From NCBI RefSeq assembly GCF_963675165.1, contig NC_087384.1:1324501-1388500 (forward strand): a DNA stretch of 64,000 nt, in the 5' to 3' direction. Shown here one piece after another: positions 29,594 to 42,600 of the stretch (positions are counted from its first letter, which is position 1; each line of letters begins with the position of its first letter). Source of the DNA: Halichondria panicea. Taxonomy: Eukaryota; Porifera; Demospongiae; Suberitida; Halichondriidae. Both the position numbers and the translations under genes were made by a program. The notes under the pieces are model-generated. The model had not been told where the DNA came from and ran no database searches. It saw only the letters and a program-made list of their open reading frames with translations.

Positions 29594-32500
29594 TCATAGA
29601 TAGTAGAGCTTGTCGTCCAGTAGCTTGGAGGGTGTGTCGTGGATGGACTGTCCCACTAGGAAGGCTAGCTTATGGGCATACTGACAGGGGGCGGGCACAC
29701 GAACAGTTCCCTGTGTGGGGGGAGGGGGGTAATCAGAATACACAAATGAATATCGTAAGTAATATTCTACTGCATTGCATGTTGCCATAAGTATCACTAG
29801 CTGACATGAGTGGGTCAGCAAGTGTGTATGTCATGGCTAGTACTCTGGCATAACGTTCTGCCATTGAGGTAACAGCACTTGGCAACACCACAATGGAAAT
29901 GATATGTATGCTCTATTGCAAGAGGAGAGTAATGATCACATGACTTCAAACATTCCAGGCCAACAAAATCGAAGCACTTTAGAGACACAGTTTAGATTCT
30001 TTTCATTGCAAACCTATAATAGCTGGCCCTTTCCCACTCACACACACACTTACCGGCCAGTTGTAGTACAAATGACAGAGTTTGTAGGTCAGTTTCTGCA
30101 TGTGGTCAGGTTTGAACCCTGAGGTGTCATGTACAACATTGAAGTGGGTGGGAGTGACCGTGCCTTGACGAACACTCTGACTCACAACAAAGAAGTCGTA
30201 CCTATAGAGGAGAGAGCGCTAAAAATGTATGTGAGCAGCTTCCATGCATGCTGCGTAACATTTTTTAGCCTTAAAATTGGTCAAAATGCAGAATTTTTGC
30301 TTATGTATATTTCTAACACTACGGTATTCTAATAATATTGTGGGTGACATGCATTGTATCTCCAACCAGGAGCCAGTAGGGCTATATTTAGGTAGCCAGA
30401 CTGGGTTTTTAATGGAGTTAGCATAGTTTGGGCCAGAGTGAATCAGGAAACACACGGAGTAGTGCCCCTGGCAGAATACAGGCCTATCAGAACAGTATGC
30501 ATGACTGGATGCACACAATCTGGTACAGGCATATCTTATCAAACAAGATAACATAGATTATTAACCAACCATTCTGGCTTGGTGATTTTGTCGTCAATGA
30601 CTGTACCAGGAGGTGGGTTGACCAGCTTTTTGTTGCCCATAACCCTAAAGATACGACTACTGATACGTTTCTTGACAACCACGACAGCAAACTTGGGCCT
30701 GCATGAGATAGGGGAAACACATATTAGCTATGATCCAGGAACACATTAAGAACAAGTTGCTAATTGCATGTATCTCCAACCAGGAGCCAGTAGGGCTATA
30801 TTTAGGTGGCCAGACTGGGTTTTTAATGGAGTTAGCATTAGTCTGGGCCAGAGTGAATCAGAAAACACACGGAGTAGTGCCCCTGGCAGAATACAGGCCT
30901 ATATCTATCAGTAAATACGTACATAACCTGTTACACACCGCCTACCTGTACTCTCCACCCTGAGCTCTGAAGCTCTCCTTGATCTGAGGTATCTCATAGT
31001 CAGTCACAGCAGCCAACTACATGCACACAGGAGAGCAACCATTAATAGTCATCAAGATCGACAAAGAAGACTTCAAGAAAATGGATTCCAGAGCTAGGTG
31101 TCCTGGGTTCTACTATCAAACTCTACTCATGAGATATCGTAGTGTTAGCGAATTTCCCAGGTTTTGCTATAGCACACATTATACGCCCCATAGTCACTGA
31201 TGATTATACTATGGGGTTCTAGCAGGTGCAATATATCATGTCTACAAGGTGTCACCACTCAGTTACATAAGGACCCACCTGTCCATCACCCACACCGTCC
31301 CTGTACACGATGATCCTGTCAGGAAGCACTCCATTGATCTTGTGGTAGTTATGGAGGGCAGAGGACATGGCTACCTTGAGATTGTCAGCCAGCTCTTGTC
31401 CAGTTGACTGGAACATCGTCTGAGAATAGTATCTGTGTGGGAGGTGGGTGGAGTTTACACGTTGTGCTCTAAATAGAACACCAACTGAAATGCACAATGT
31501 TAAAAAATGAATGCTTAACTTCCACGCGCTGGCTTACTTGGTGAGTGTTTTGTTGGTGCTAGCAATGAAGCCCCCCACAGAGCGCCCCCTGCGTGACGAG
31601 TCATGATACGTGTCCACACCCACCACCATACAGTTCTTGATCTGAGTGCATGAACACAACGGTATATAAACACATCTACTCTTGGTTGCTATAGCACCAG
31701 CATACAATGTACTTGAGGCAAAAGGGTTGCAATTGTACATGTTAGGGCTAGAATATTCATGGCTGTATCTCCAACCAGGAGCCAGTAGGGCTATAGGTGG
31801 CCAGACTGGGTTTTAATGGAGTTAGCATAGTCTGGGCCAGAGTGAATCAGGAAACACACAGAGTAGTGCCCCTGGCAGAATACAGGCCTATATCTATTAG
31901 TACAGCATGCATGTACAGTACTCACTGGTATCTCGAGGGCCCACAGCTCTCCACCTAGCTTGCAGTTGAGCTGCATGGCAACCTTTGTGGTCACACTCAT
32001 AAGCTGCTGCTTCTTGGAGAGAGTCCTTGAGAGGAGGCACTGGGACAGTACAGGGGAGCATCCTGGAGGGGATAGGTAAATGGTATACTATTATAGTAGC
32101 ACGGTCATAATGTGTTACCTGCTCGATCTTTGCAACAGAACTTCTTGATGGCATCATAGCGGTCCTTCCTGTTGTTGGGCAGGACACAAATCACCTGAGG
32201 GGAAATGGACACTTGAAGTTGGCAACAGACACACTGAGTGTATAACTCACAAATACTTCCCATTACAAGTCCTAGCCACCCCCCTAAACAGCTAAACCCC
32301 TGAATGTGGTTCCACTCTCTCACCATCTGCACTTGATGTCCCTGGCCCAGGTCCTCCCCAAGGGCTCTGAGAAATGTCTCCGTGCGATCGTTCTGCAGTG
32401 TCCTCACCGTCGGCTGCCCGATACGAATCCCCATGGGAGGGCACACTTTCTTGAGAGTCATGAAGAACTCCTCAGCAACCCCTGAATCACGCTGGGTGCA

Positions 32501-35500
32501 GTAGATGATGTAGTTCTTCATATCCATGGCAGAGATGAGGGCACTACCACGCATGTCTCTACCCCAGTCTGCCTCCTCGGGATTGTAGCTCAGCTGGGGG
32601 TGTACGTGGGCGAGGGTAACAACATGTACAAGTTCTTCAATATTCCACTTACAGTCTTGTCCTTTTGGTAGATTTTCTCTGGTGGCATGACTCGAGCTTG
32701 GTAGGTGATCAGATCTTTGTCAAAGGCCAGATTCCAGCCTTCAAGCTCAGCCTTGCTTTTCGGCTCACTGCAGATAACGGAGGGAGTATAATTATATAAT
32801 TTATGGGCATTAGCTAACTCTTGCGTACGTTTGCACTTGTTGGATGAACTTCTTGAGAGTGGCACATCGAGATGCTGGATCAACGCGAGTGTACTGTGCC
32901 AGATCCTTCATGACACGAAAGTCAGCTCTAGCCTCGTCACTCAAACCTGGAGAAGGAGGAGTAGCTCACTTTGGTTTTGTAAAACAGCTACTAACAGTAA
33001 CAGTATACTGACTGCACTTATAAGAATCAACTGATTCTGAGAGCATACATTAACAGTACGAGCTCACCTGTCCTAGTACATAGTTCAGGCACCAGTAGGA
33101 TGGGGTCATCCTTGCCTCCTCTGGCTCTTATCTCTTTCTTGCTCGGGCGACTCACCAACATAGGCTGATCCAAGTCACTCACTTCAATATCGTATTGCTG
33201 GAGGGGGGAGAGAGGAGGTGGGCAATGGATGAGTCAAGTCAATGAGGCTTTTAAATCTCAGAGCTCACTTTCTTGAAGTAGTCTGAGAAGGAGATTGGTG
33301 TACCATCGTGTTGGTTAAAGGTTTTCTGTGGGTTGGAGTCCCAGTCAATGTCATCAATCCTATACGTCCGGTTATTGTACCTGAAAGAAAGAGGGAGATT
33401 ACATATATATGCACACACTCTGTTTAATGCCCAGGCTTGTTTTTTACGCTCTGCCCTCACCATTACAACTCTAGTAACTAATGAATCTACATGCTCAAAA
33501 CTCAAGTTATTGATATCTAAAAAGTTTAAGATAGCTAGCGAAATAACCTAGTACGATGAACACTACTTAGCCCTTAAAAAAATAACTAAATAATAGTTAG
33601 ACACTGTTTTGGAGGTGTCTATGGGATTTAGAAGCCCAAAGGCACTGATTTGTATCCCAAGCATAGCGAGGGTACTAAAGTGGCTGAGGGCTTCTAAATC
33701 ACATGGACACCGACAAAACATTGTCTAACTCATTTAGATACTAGTGCGCATGCGTAAACCGCTTGACTACAATACAATTACTTGACAACGGAATACTAGG
33801 TATACTAAGTAAATTTGCAGGTATACTAAGTCCCATAGTATACCTGCTCTGAGGCACTTTTCCCATGTACTTCCCATGTAGATCTTATCAACTAGTGTCT
33901 GAAGTCTATTTGTGTTGAGTTTGACCTTCATAAAGTTGTCATAACTTTGTCATGCTTCACTGAAATTCATATACCATTGGATTCCTTGTTAAAAAGCGCT
34001 TCTGTCTATATGCTGTGCAGCTGGTAAGCTCCAGCCAGTTAAAAGTTAGCATTTTCCATGCGAAAGTCACATGCATACTTGTCCACCACATAAAGGAAGC
34101 CATAATTGACCACATCATAACTTCCGGGGCTGAACTCAACGCAAATAGACTTTAGACACATCCCTTTAGCCTTACCTGGTGAGAACAATCTCTCCGACGA
34201 GTGTCTTGGTGGCCATGTCATGGAAGGATCCTCCCCTGCTTTTGGTGTAGAGCTCGTTGAGGAAGTCCCAGACTGTGTCCGTGCGGAGGATCTTGTGGGA
34301 GATGTCGGCACAGAGGAGAATACCAGAATCATAGTTGAGGATGGACGTGATGAAACCAGGCCACAACTCAAGTCTGCGGAAAAGAGGGGGGAAAGTGAAC
34401 ACAAAAGACGTCTGTGTTTCATGGTGTGTGTCCACGAGATAAGCTCATACTATTGTGCACTGACCACAGCTTAGCCTAGTGTGTAGTACAGATGCTCCTA
34501 TAGATAAGAGCAAGCAGCACATCTCATTGAGACTCAAATAAAGACTCGAACAGCTAGCTAGGTGTACCTGTGCTGCGTGATGTGGATGGGGATCTTGGAG
34601 TTGTAGTAATGGCGGCCGATCTGCTTCATGTCAAGATAGGACAGAATCCTGCAACCAAATACAGAGACATAATAATATTGAACACAACATGTGCACTGGC
34701 TATCATTGATAATCATAGCCTTACAAAATGCATGGGGTAATAGACTCCTTTTTCAGGCAAATTAACACCTTTACTAACAACATACCCACAAATTTCCACA
34801 GTAATAGATAACCAAAGGCTCTAACCAGATAGCGGAGGATCTCTATGCTCTAACGATCAAGACACACACGCACACTCACACTCACCTGCGAAAGATGATA
34901 TTGAACAGCTGCATGCAAACTGGGCTGTTAGTATTGAGATCGTTGGTAAGCGTGATGGTGACCTCGATATTAGTCCCGTCCCTCAGACTTGACATATATT
35001 TTGTAACTTGGTCTGGTAGCCGTATGGGGAGGTAGAGAATCATACCATCGAATGTCTTCACCGTTCCAATGAGGTCCTCCCGATGGGCTATGAGGAAGTA
35101 GCGAACACGCTTGCTATCTACTTGAGGACTAAAGCCAACGTTGTACTGGTAGATGACAGAGTCTGGTCGATTCTTGAGAGAGACAAAGTTAGACATGACA
35201 GTAATGGGCGTGCCTGACGTTCCTCTCTTGTCGATAATGTGTTCCGGGCGTGTGCAAGGTTCAGTGTAACCACCACCACGTCCAGTGCTACGACCAACCC
35301 CAGCACCACTCGCTGGAGGGGTAGGCTCTTTCATAGGAGGGGTGGGCTCCTTCATAGGAGGGGTTGGGGTCTTTTTCACCGTCATCTGAGCCATTTTCTC
35401 GACTGGCAGCTGAGGAGGTGGTGTTTGTTGTACAGGAGTCACGGTTGGTTGTGCAGCGACAGCCCGGCCACGCCCGCCTCTACCCACTTGGGGCTCGCTA

Positions 35501-35598
35501 GTGGCTCCCTGAGTCGACTTTTCTCCTGGTCTCGTGGCAGCAGCTGCAGCTTGTCCACGGGATCGTCCTCGCGCTCTCCCTCTCGCCCGTCCTGTCAT
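29594..35598 (-). CDS. PIWI: PIWI-clade Argonaute protein
   Basis: About fifteen or more minus-strand exons. First exon 34886-35598 opens [16 protein letters not shown], an Arg-Gly-rich tail of the type methylated to recruit Tudor proteins, with a PTPPMKE repeat, then the N-domain ([20 protein letters not shown]). Next: [17 protein letters not shown] (about 34568-34650), the [11 protein letters not shown] exon (34176-34376), PAZ segments [17 protein letters not shown] (33270-33381) and [10 protein letters not shown], the MID region [20 protein letters not shown] and [12 protein letters not shown]. The slicer residues are complete: Asp in [12 protein letters not shown], Glu in [11 protein letters not shown], Asp in [11 protein letters not shown] and His in [12 protein letters not shown]. 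The C-terminus is KLYYL, stop at 29594. It should bind piRNAs and cleave transposon RNA. Three copies of an unknown repeat lie in its introns. Divergent from the TKS-like gene. Confidence 0.97.
30354..30503. repeat. Piwi-intron repeat, copy 1
   Basis: About 150 bp beginning TGTATCTCCAACCAGGAGCC and running through CTGGGTTTTTAATGGAGTTA to GCAGAATACAGGCCTATC. Located in the intron before the exon encoding [14 protein letters not shown]. It lacks the short ATATCTAT segment near the end found in copies 2 and 3. Confidence 0.9.
30767..30918. repeat. Piwi-intron repeat, copy 2
   Basis: Same orientation and near-identical sequence to copy 1 (TGTATCTCCAACCAGGAGCC to GAATACAGGCCTATATCTAT), in the intron between the exons encoding QGGEYR and [11 protein letters not shown]. 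Confidence 0.9.
31763..31912. repeat. Piwi-intron repeat, copy 3
   Basis: Same orientation; a small deletion removes TATTTA after GGGCTA. Lies in the intron between the [10 protein letters not shown] exon and the GVDTYHD exon, and runs to within about 15 bp of the acceptor/donor neighbourhood near 31926. Confidence 0.9.
33588..33736. mobile_element. MITE-like inverted repeat in Piwi intron
   Basis: Arms of about 50 bp: TAAATAATAGTTAGACACTG...GATTTAGAAGCCC against GGGCTTCTAAATC...TTGTCTAACTCATTTA, with scattered mismatches and about 50 bp between. Non-coding; unlike the other inverted-repeat families here. Confidence 0.75.
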
Positions 35599-35989
35599 TG
35601 TTGCAAAGCTATGTATTTGATTCTTCAGTAACTATAGGATACCTGTATAGAGACAAAGGAGGCAGTATTATGTAATATGAAATACAAGCAATTAGGCAGT
35701 TGAAAATGATTTTCTCCACACACAGTATACTGTATTACCTACTATACTATAAATACAAGCTTGGTAAACCAAAAGAAATGCTCTAGTTGAAGAAACAAAC
35801 TTCTTTGGCTCACCTACAAAGAAGGGCATTTCACCACGTGGCTTCTACTGCGCATGCGTCAAATCTAATCAACTTTGTCCTAAGACTAAGCTGCCACTCC
35901 CCCAAACACTGCAATGCAGCCATGCTAGCTAGCAGCTACCTACTGGATCAGTTGAGTGTGCATAGAAGCTATTAGCCAAATTACAAGAT
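35599..35989. promoter_or_regulatory. Divergent promoter region Piwi / TKS-like
   Basis: 391 bp between opposed start codons. An intron of the Piwi 5' UTR may begin at about 35640 (minus strand ...TACAG|GTATCC). Motifs CACGTGG (35838, E-box) and TGCGCATGCG (35852, NRF1-like palindrome) are visible; the latter is common in bidirectional CpG-type promoters. Confidence 0.5.
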
Positions 35990-38900
35990 ATGAACTCCAT
36001 GGATAACTGCCTGTATGCAACTGCATCTAACTTTGGGGTTGTTGAGGACCAAGACTCCAGGAAACCCTGGGTGAAAGATGTGACTGTACCAGAGACCATC
36101 AAGAGAAAGTATCCATCCAAACATTATGTGAGTCTAACAGTGCTTGTACATTAATTGACCAAGCTACTGTAGTGAGAGCTAACAGTAGGTCTAGTGGTAG
36201 TCATGCCTAGGCGGGGCTCAGGGCAGCATAATTACGATTGCAGTGCTTTCCTATGATATAAAGTAATTTCTGGTAACACCATTAGTTAGACTCAATATCT
36301 TAGTTGCTAGTTCCTTTATATGCAAGTGGGGAGGTGGTTGTCTTTAGTCTAGCGCCTGTCATCTCACATCCACCCAGTCAACAACGGATTGAGACACGTG
36401 CTTATATAGGAATAATAATAAACTTCCACAAAGAAAGCTAAGGCTCAGTTAGTAGTTGTGTAGAGAAGGCAATGGCCTCAGGTACTAATGACTTGTATTC
36501 TACGCAGGTGTACAAAGTGGTTGTCAAGTGGACCAATGGCTCAGAGACAACCATTTATAGGAGATACTCCATATTCTTCGACTTTGTGGTAAGTATCTGG
36601 CTGGCTCCACTTAGTGTAACCACAAGAGTGTGTACATTACCAGAGCTACCACAATAAAGAGGCCTAAATAAATTATACAACACCCCATAAAAGAACTCCA
36701 CATTGTGTTAGTGTAGAGATTGGATACGGACAATTGCTTGGGCTACCCACGGGAAATAATTATGTGTCCTCTAAAGGGAGTGGGTGATATGAGAGGTATG
36801 TAGAGTAGACAGTAGGCGTAAGAATATAAGCACTCTACAAGGTTAGTCAAGCGAACAACTGTTTTGTGTTTCGTTCAAATAATTATTATAATTATGCTGT
36901 GTGTACAGTGTCATGTAGCACCATGTAGAGAATATAAATGCCCTCTAGCTAGCTACGAATGCCCTCTAGCTACGTATGAGGTTGTACATTAACAGCTCCT
37001 AGCTGAGCTAATGCGTGTACGTACATTACAATTTATTGGCTGAGAGTTTCAAAAATAGATGGTGATCGAAGCTGTCAGTGAGAGTGTGGCACAAGCCCCA
37101 TGGTAGAGCATCCTGTGGCATTGCCAATTAAATATCTTTATAAGAGAGCAATTATTGAATGACCTCAGAAATGGACACCCCAGTCTACTTATGGAATGTG
37201 TCGTGTTTTGATGGTGGAAGAGTTGTCAGCCATTACTGTAATCCAATGCAGCAACATGCGAATGGTTTCCGCGCGCTGTTAATGGTATTCATTGATAAAT
37301 ATTTTCTCATCCCATTGGATATTTGATACAGAGTTAACATGGTTGAGGAATTAGGCCGACTAATAATACAGAGAGATGCTTCATTGCTTGACTGGCTTCA
37401 CGCAGTGATATGCGTGGGGGAGTGACATATTTAAACTGTGTGTGTACGCTCGAGCTAGAGGTACCACTTCACTGATTGCACGTACCTAATCAGTTCACCA
37501 TCCACACAATTCCAATGGACTCGATAATTACACACACACACACACACTCACTTATTTGGCTTGTATTCACACTCAACATATCCATATTAATCGTCCGCTA
37601 TGAATATTAGATTGGTCTCCAGAGACACAAACACAATTGATCAAATGGTTGTCCTGACACCACATTTGTACATGCACACTGTACTGTACCTGTTGTTAAT
37701 GGCAGTGGATATAATTATAATAATTATCATAATGAGGTTGCAATTATTTGACCGATCTACCAGTAATTGTTCCACTATCCAGAGCTAGACAAAAATTAAT
37801 ATTGTCTTGCATCTGAGCAGGCTCACCTCACACTTGGTGGCCTTCTGCTTACAGAGTTCTGATTAGAGTGATAAGTCTCAAGGCTCTTATGCATAACAAA
37901 TACCTTAATAGGTACTGTAAATTAATCAACTAATGCATGTGCAAATTATTCCCTATGCAAAAGTCAAATGACACATGGTCATCAGACTCAGCTGGTCAGG
38001 TCTTCCCAGGCTCAGTGGACAGCTTCCCCACACTTATAGTGCTAATTTCGGGCTATTACCTATTTTATAATATAGCGTACGGTTATACTTGCATGCATTT
38101 TGGAGTAAGCAAATAGCACACTGTAAGCATTAAATACAATGAACACACTCGCTCATGCAATGACAGCCAGCTGTTACTATTATCGTATGTAGTACATGTA
38201 ACTCTAAGAATGGGGTCAGATGAATTAGGAGCGATTTTTAAAAGAACAATATTTTGACACAATACCCCTCCTCCCATACATGCACGCACGACATCTAGCT
38301 CCACCCCCATACATGCACACCTAACACCTAGCTCCACCCCCATACATGCACGCCCAACACCTAGCTCCACCCACATACATGCACGCCCAACACCTAGCTC
38401 CACCCCCATACATGCACACACACACACACACAGGTGAAGCTGCAAGAGTTGGTATCCAAGTTGCTCATGATCAACCCTCAGCTGGAGGATGCAGACCTCA
38501 CTCTACCAGATCTACCAGGTGAGGACACGTACATGTACCTACTTCACCAGCTACATGTAGATCTTTCTGTCAGCCTATAGCAATGAATCCATTTACGAAC
38601 CTACGGCTTTATAATTAATATCGCAGTTGATGAAATTTACAGCGCCAACTCCAAAATATAGCGCACCATATGAATACATATTAAACTCACCAAAATAATT
38701 TTTTGGCCAGTATCAAATTAACTTAAACATAATTTATGTACATTGCACTGTATAACCCTCATATTCATAACCCCATCTATACGATCCCCTGGTGCAGGCA
38801 AGTCACTGCTGGTACGGACCCAGACTCACCAGGTGGCAGAGAAGAGACGGAAGAAAGTGGAGGAATTCTGTCAGGTAACTGCTCCAGGCCATGTGGTCTT

Positions 38901-39597
38901 CTCTCTTCATTTGTAGCTTGTAACTTGAGCGCTCATTACCATACGCCCCCTCACAGCAACTGATACAGCTCCCACCAGAGATCTCAGAGTCAGGTTTAGT
39001 GTTTGGATTCTTCAACATATGGCCTGACGACACGCTGCTGAGAGAGTGAGTCTGTGGGGGGAGGGTTAATTAATTAATTAATCTAGTATTACATACGACG
39101 ATTGATTTCTGGCCCTCAAGCAACTCAATTAAACCACTTTCGCATTTCTTAACGTTAATATTATGACGTTATCATTTCGACCTCCCTCCCTGTGGGGTCA
39201 ATACTAACGTCACAGCCCAAGCCCTCCCCCCCTAACGTCGTAAGAAATGCAAAAGTAGTTGAAAGTGCCTCCTATTAGGTTGTTTCTAAATGAGACAAAT
39301 CAACAACTATAACTTTGATGCACCGCACGTACCTCTAGTTCCAATATTCCAATTCTCTATACACGCACACACCATGCAGTCATAGTCAGAGCGGCCCAGG
39401 TCATGTGATCTCTGCCCCAGTGCTGGTGTCCAATGGAAAGGACTCCCCCCCTCCCCTCCTCAAGACCAACGGCTCCCTCAGCCTCAGCGATGTAACCACA
39501 CCCACCCAGGAGAAGGAGACATCACCTCCCCCACTCTCACATTCCGTAGCTGCTAATGCAAACTGTGAGTGTGTGTGTGGATGGGTGTGTGTGGGTG

Positions 39598-39628
<31 letters not shown>

Positions 39629-42600
39629 ATGGTGAGTGTGTGTTGTGTGTGTGTGTGTGTGGTGAGTGTGAGTGTGTGTACACGTACAGTGTCATTGCAT
39701 GTATTCACTTCTGGTCTGTTCCATTAATTTGTCTGTTCCATATTAATGCTTATTTTAAAATATCGATCCACTTAAGGAAAATTCTGAGCAATTTTGTTTG
39801 TAGTATATAATTTCTAGCAGCTGGGACTGGAGTAAGATCATCCTACGTACTACATGTATGTGTAGTTATATTGCCATGGTTGCCCCCCTCTGTTGCTAGT
39901 GGGAGCATTGATGTACTTGCCAGCTAGTGTATAGTTGCTACACTTAGGCTGCATGGTAATAGTGTCTGTCCCCTATTGATGTGCAGCTGAGGCCAGACAA
40001 ATGAGTCTGGCCAGCACTTTGCTCTGATCCTAGGAAACCACTCAAGGGCTTGGCTATAATAGGAGCTGTTAGGCACCACCAACACTCAGTCTGGCAAGCT
40101 ATAAGAGGCTCTTCTCTGTCAGCTATAAGCTTGTCTGTATAGAAAGTTTGTGGATTAACTATATAACTGTCAAGAGCAACTTAAAATTGAGGAAGCTGTC
40201 TGATCATGGCTATTGTGTTGCCTGCATATCTTGCCTCAGTCTACTATCCTCGTGAGTCCCAGTAGCTTGGCTATATGTGTGGAGCTAGCTCTAGTGGGAG
40301 CATGTGTATTGCATTGCATTGTGCTACTGTAGCTATTGATTGTACATAAACTAGACTGCATGGGTAGAGGGTTGGGGCCAGTGACTATTATATGATTGGC
40401 GTACAGTACAGACCTTGCATAAGAGTCAAAACTGATATAAGACTAAAAGCAAGCTAGTACATATTTTGTTTAATTTTATCTGTTGTGCCCCTGCTGTGCT
40501 TAGAGGGGGGGGGGGTATTCCTCCCTTCGTGTGGTGTGAGGGGAAGAGTCTGTGTAGTTGGTTAATTGCACATGCAGGAATTGACTGGGCACTGTGCCAG
40601 TGCGTGTTGTGTCTGGCAGCTATGCACATGACCCTGGCCCCTAGTTACTATAGTCACTGGGGGTCCCTGCCTGAGGGCAATGAGTGGGCTACTACTGTAC
40701 ACCATGTGCTAATGACTGCCACTCCTTGCTTAGTACGTGGCTGCATGTATGAGGAGGCCCAGTTAAAGGAAGCGTATCAACTATCTCATGTGGTAGCTTG
40801 TAAGTGGAGTGCATATTAAGAGTTCCATATTATCCCACCGTGCGATGTACTGGTAGCCGTTAAAATTGAATTCTTGTCCATTACCCTTAATTGTATAGTA
40901 ACTGCGTAGGAAATGCTTTGCTAGCTTACTATACACATACCGGCCATCAAATACCTGTGCTTTAGAAGTGTGTCAGATCAATAACATGTTGTCCCTTTGT
41001 TATGTACATGTTTGCTTGTGTTACCCCCCACAGCCACCCACCCCCACCTTGTGTGTGTGTGTATTACCCCCCACAGCCACCCACCCCCACCTTGTGTATG
41101 TGTGTGTGTGTTACCCCCCACAGCCACCCACCCCAACCTTGTGTGTGTATGTGTGTATTACCCCCACAGCCACCCACCCCCACCTTGTGTGTGTGTGTGT
41201 GTGTGTGTGTGTTACCCCCCACAGCCACCCACCCCCAACCTTGTGTGTGTGTGTGTGTGTGTGTTACCCCCCACAGCCACCCACCCCCACCTTGTGTATG
41301 TGTGTGTGTGTGTGTTACCCCCCACAGCCACCCACCCCCATCTTGTGTGTGTGTGTATAGAGACACTAGGTTTTCTGTGTGTATAGAACTTATTACTGAC
41401 ATTTGGTGCTAAATTAAATTATTAATATTCTCAGCCAAGAACTGATGAATTTGTGCCCACTGAGTTTGCTCACATTCTATTAGTATCGATGTGTGTTGTG
41501 TACACATACACATACAGCTGGTTGGTGTGGCATCTTCGAACAGCCATATGACTTTAGTTCTAGTGACCCAATATTTGAAAGCGTAGAAGGAGCTGTTTCA
41601 AATGTATGTTCAACTCTGAAATTTGATCAATTTCTCATTTTCAGCAAATTACCATGGTCTCTATACATGACGTTAGCCCATGATATTTGCCGAAATTGTG
41701 TAAAGAATTGAATGCACCATCTAAAAGACCTCCTTCTAAGCTTTCAAAACTAAAGTTGTGGCTCTGAGTTTCTTCAAGACACGCTAACTTTAATTAGCAA
41801 TAAATTTGTTGACTAAGTGTATTTCTCTTTACATATGCCAAATACCTTACAGTAACCCATAGCAACAAGTGCCTGTAGCTATAGCTAGAAGCCTATCTGT
41901 TACCCTGTTCCCACACCCCACCTCAACCTCCCTGCATGAACACCACCTGCTGCTCTGTGTTGTTGTTTCACATGACTTCCTCTCTGGGCCGTGTTTGGCA
42001 CTTAGTAGTGGTTGCACTTGTATGGCCTGGCCCTCAAGAAGCTTTTGTTGTCAGTGAGGTCACTTATTGTCTCTGCTTATGGAGATCGATGTTTTGTGGG
42101 GCAGACCAGGTCCAATTATAGCTTCAATATCTGGTTTACCAAACATAGTACTAGCTAATATAGACAACCACAAGTGTGGAAGGTCTGTATACATCAGCTA
42201 AACCATGGATTGGTGAATCCATGTGCATGCACTGAAGTTTGTTACCCGAGGCGCGCGTGGGCGGCCACGGGTATAGTAGTCCGTTGGTTTGTTTGTAATA
42301 TGTGAGTACACACCTAGATGCCATAGCACTGCGTTTACAGCATGGATATAGCCTCCACCCACACAACAGTTTTAAAATTGACAGATTTTGATGTTAAAAC
42401 TTTGTTGTCATATAAAAACAAGCAAGAGCTAAGAAGCTTGAACTTGCACATTGGCAGCTAGCTAACTACACGCGGCCTTTATTCGAGGTACCCTACGTAT
42501 TTACAGCTGAAGTGATTCCGTACCAGGAACAATGGAAAGGGTCACTACAATAGAAAGCTAAATTGTGGACTGGTTTGTTGTCTCTGAGATCCTACTCCAG

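Noticed and set aside
30219-30554. Minus-strand frame through Piwi-intron repeat copy 1
   Set aside because: The corresponding frames in copies 2 and 3 are broken differently, so no protein is conserved.
36472-36657. Separate small gene starting MASGTNDLYSTQ
   Set aside because: The downstream part is PX exon 2 of the TKS-like gene with a clean acceptor at 36508 and donor at 36589; at most it is an alternative first exon.
41020-41360. Regularly spaced repeats resembling a CRISPR array
   Set aside because: Units are contiguous with variable GT stretches rather than unique spacers, and this is an animal intron.
40968-41412. Three overlapping Cys/Pro-rich frames of about 130 codons
   Set aside because: Pure products of the minisatellite at 41020-41360, in all three frames; no homology and inside an intron.
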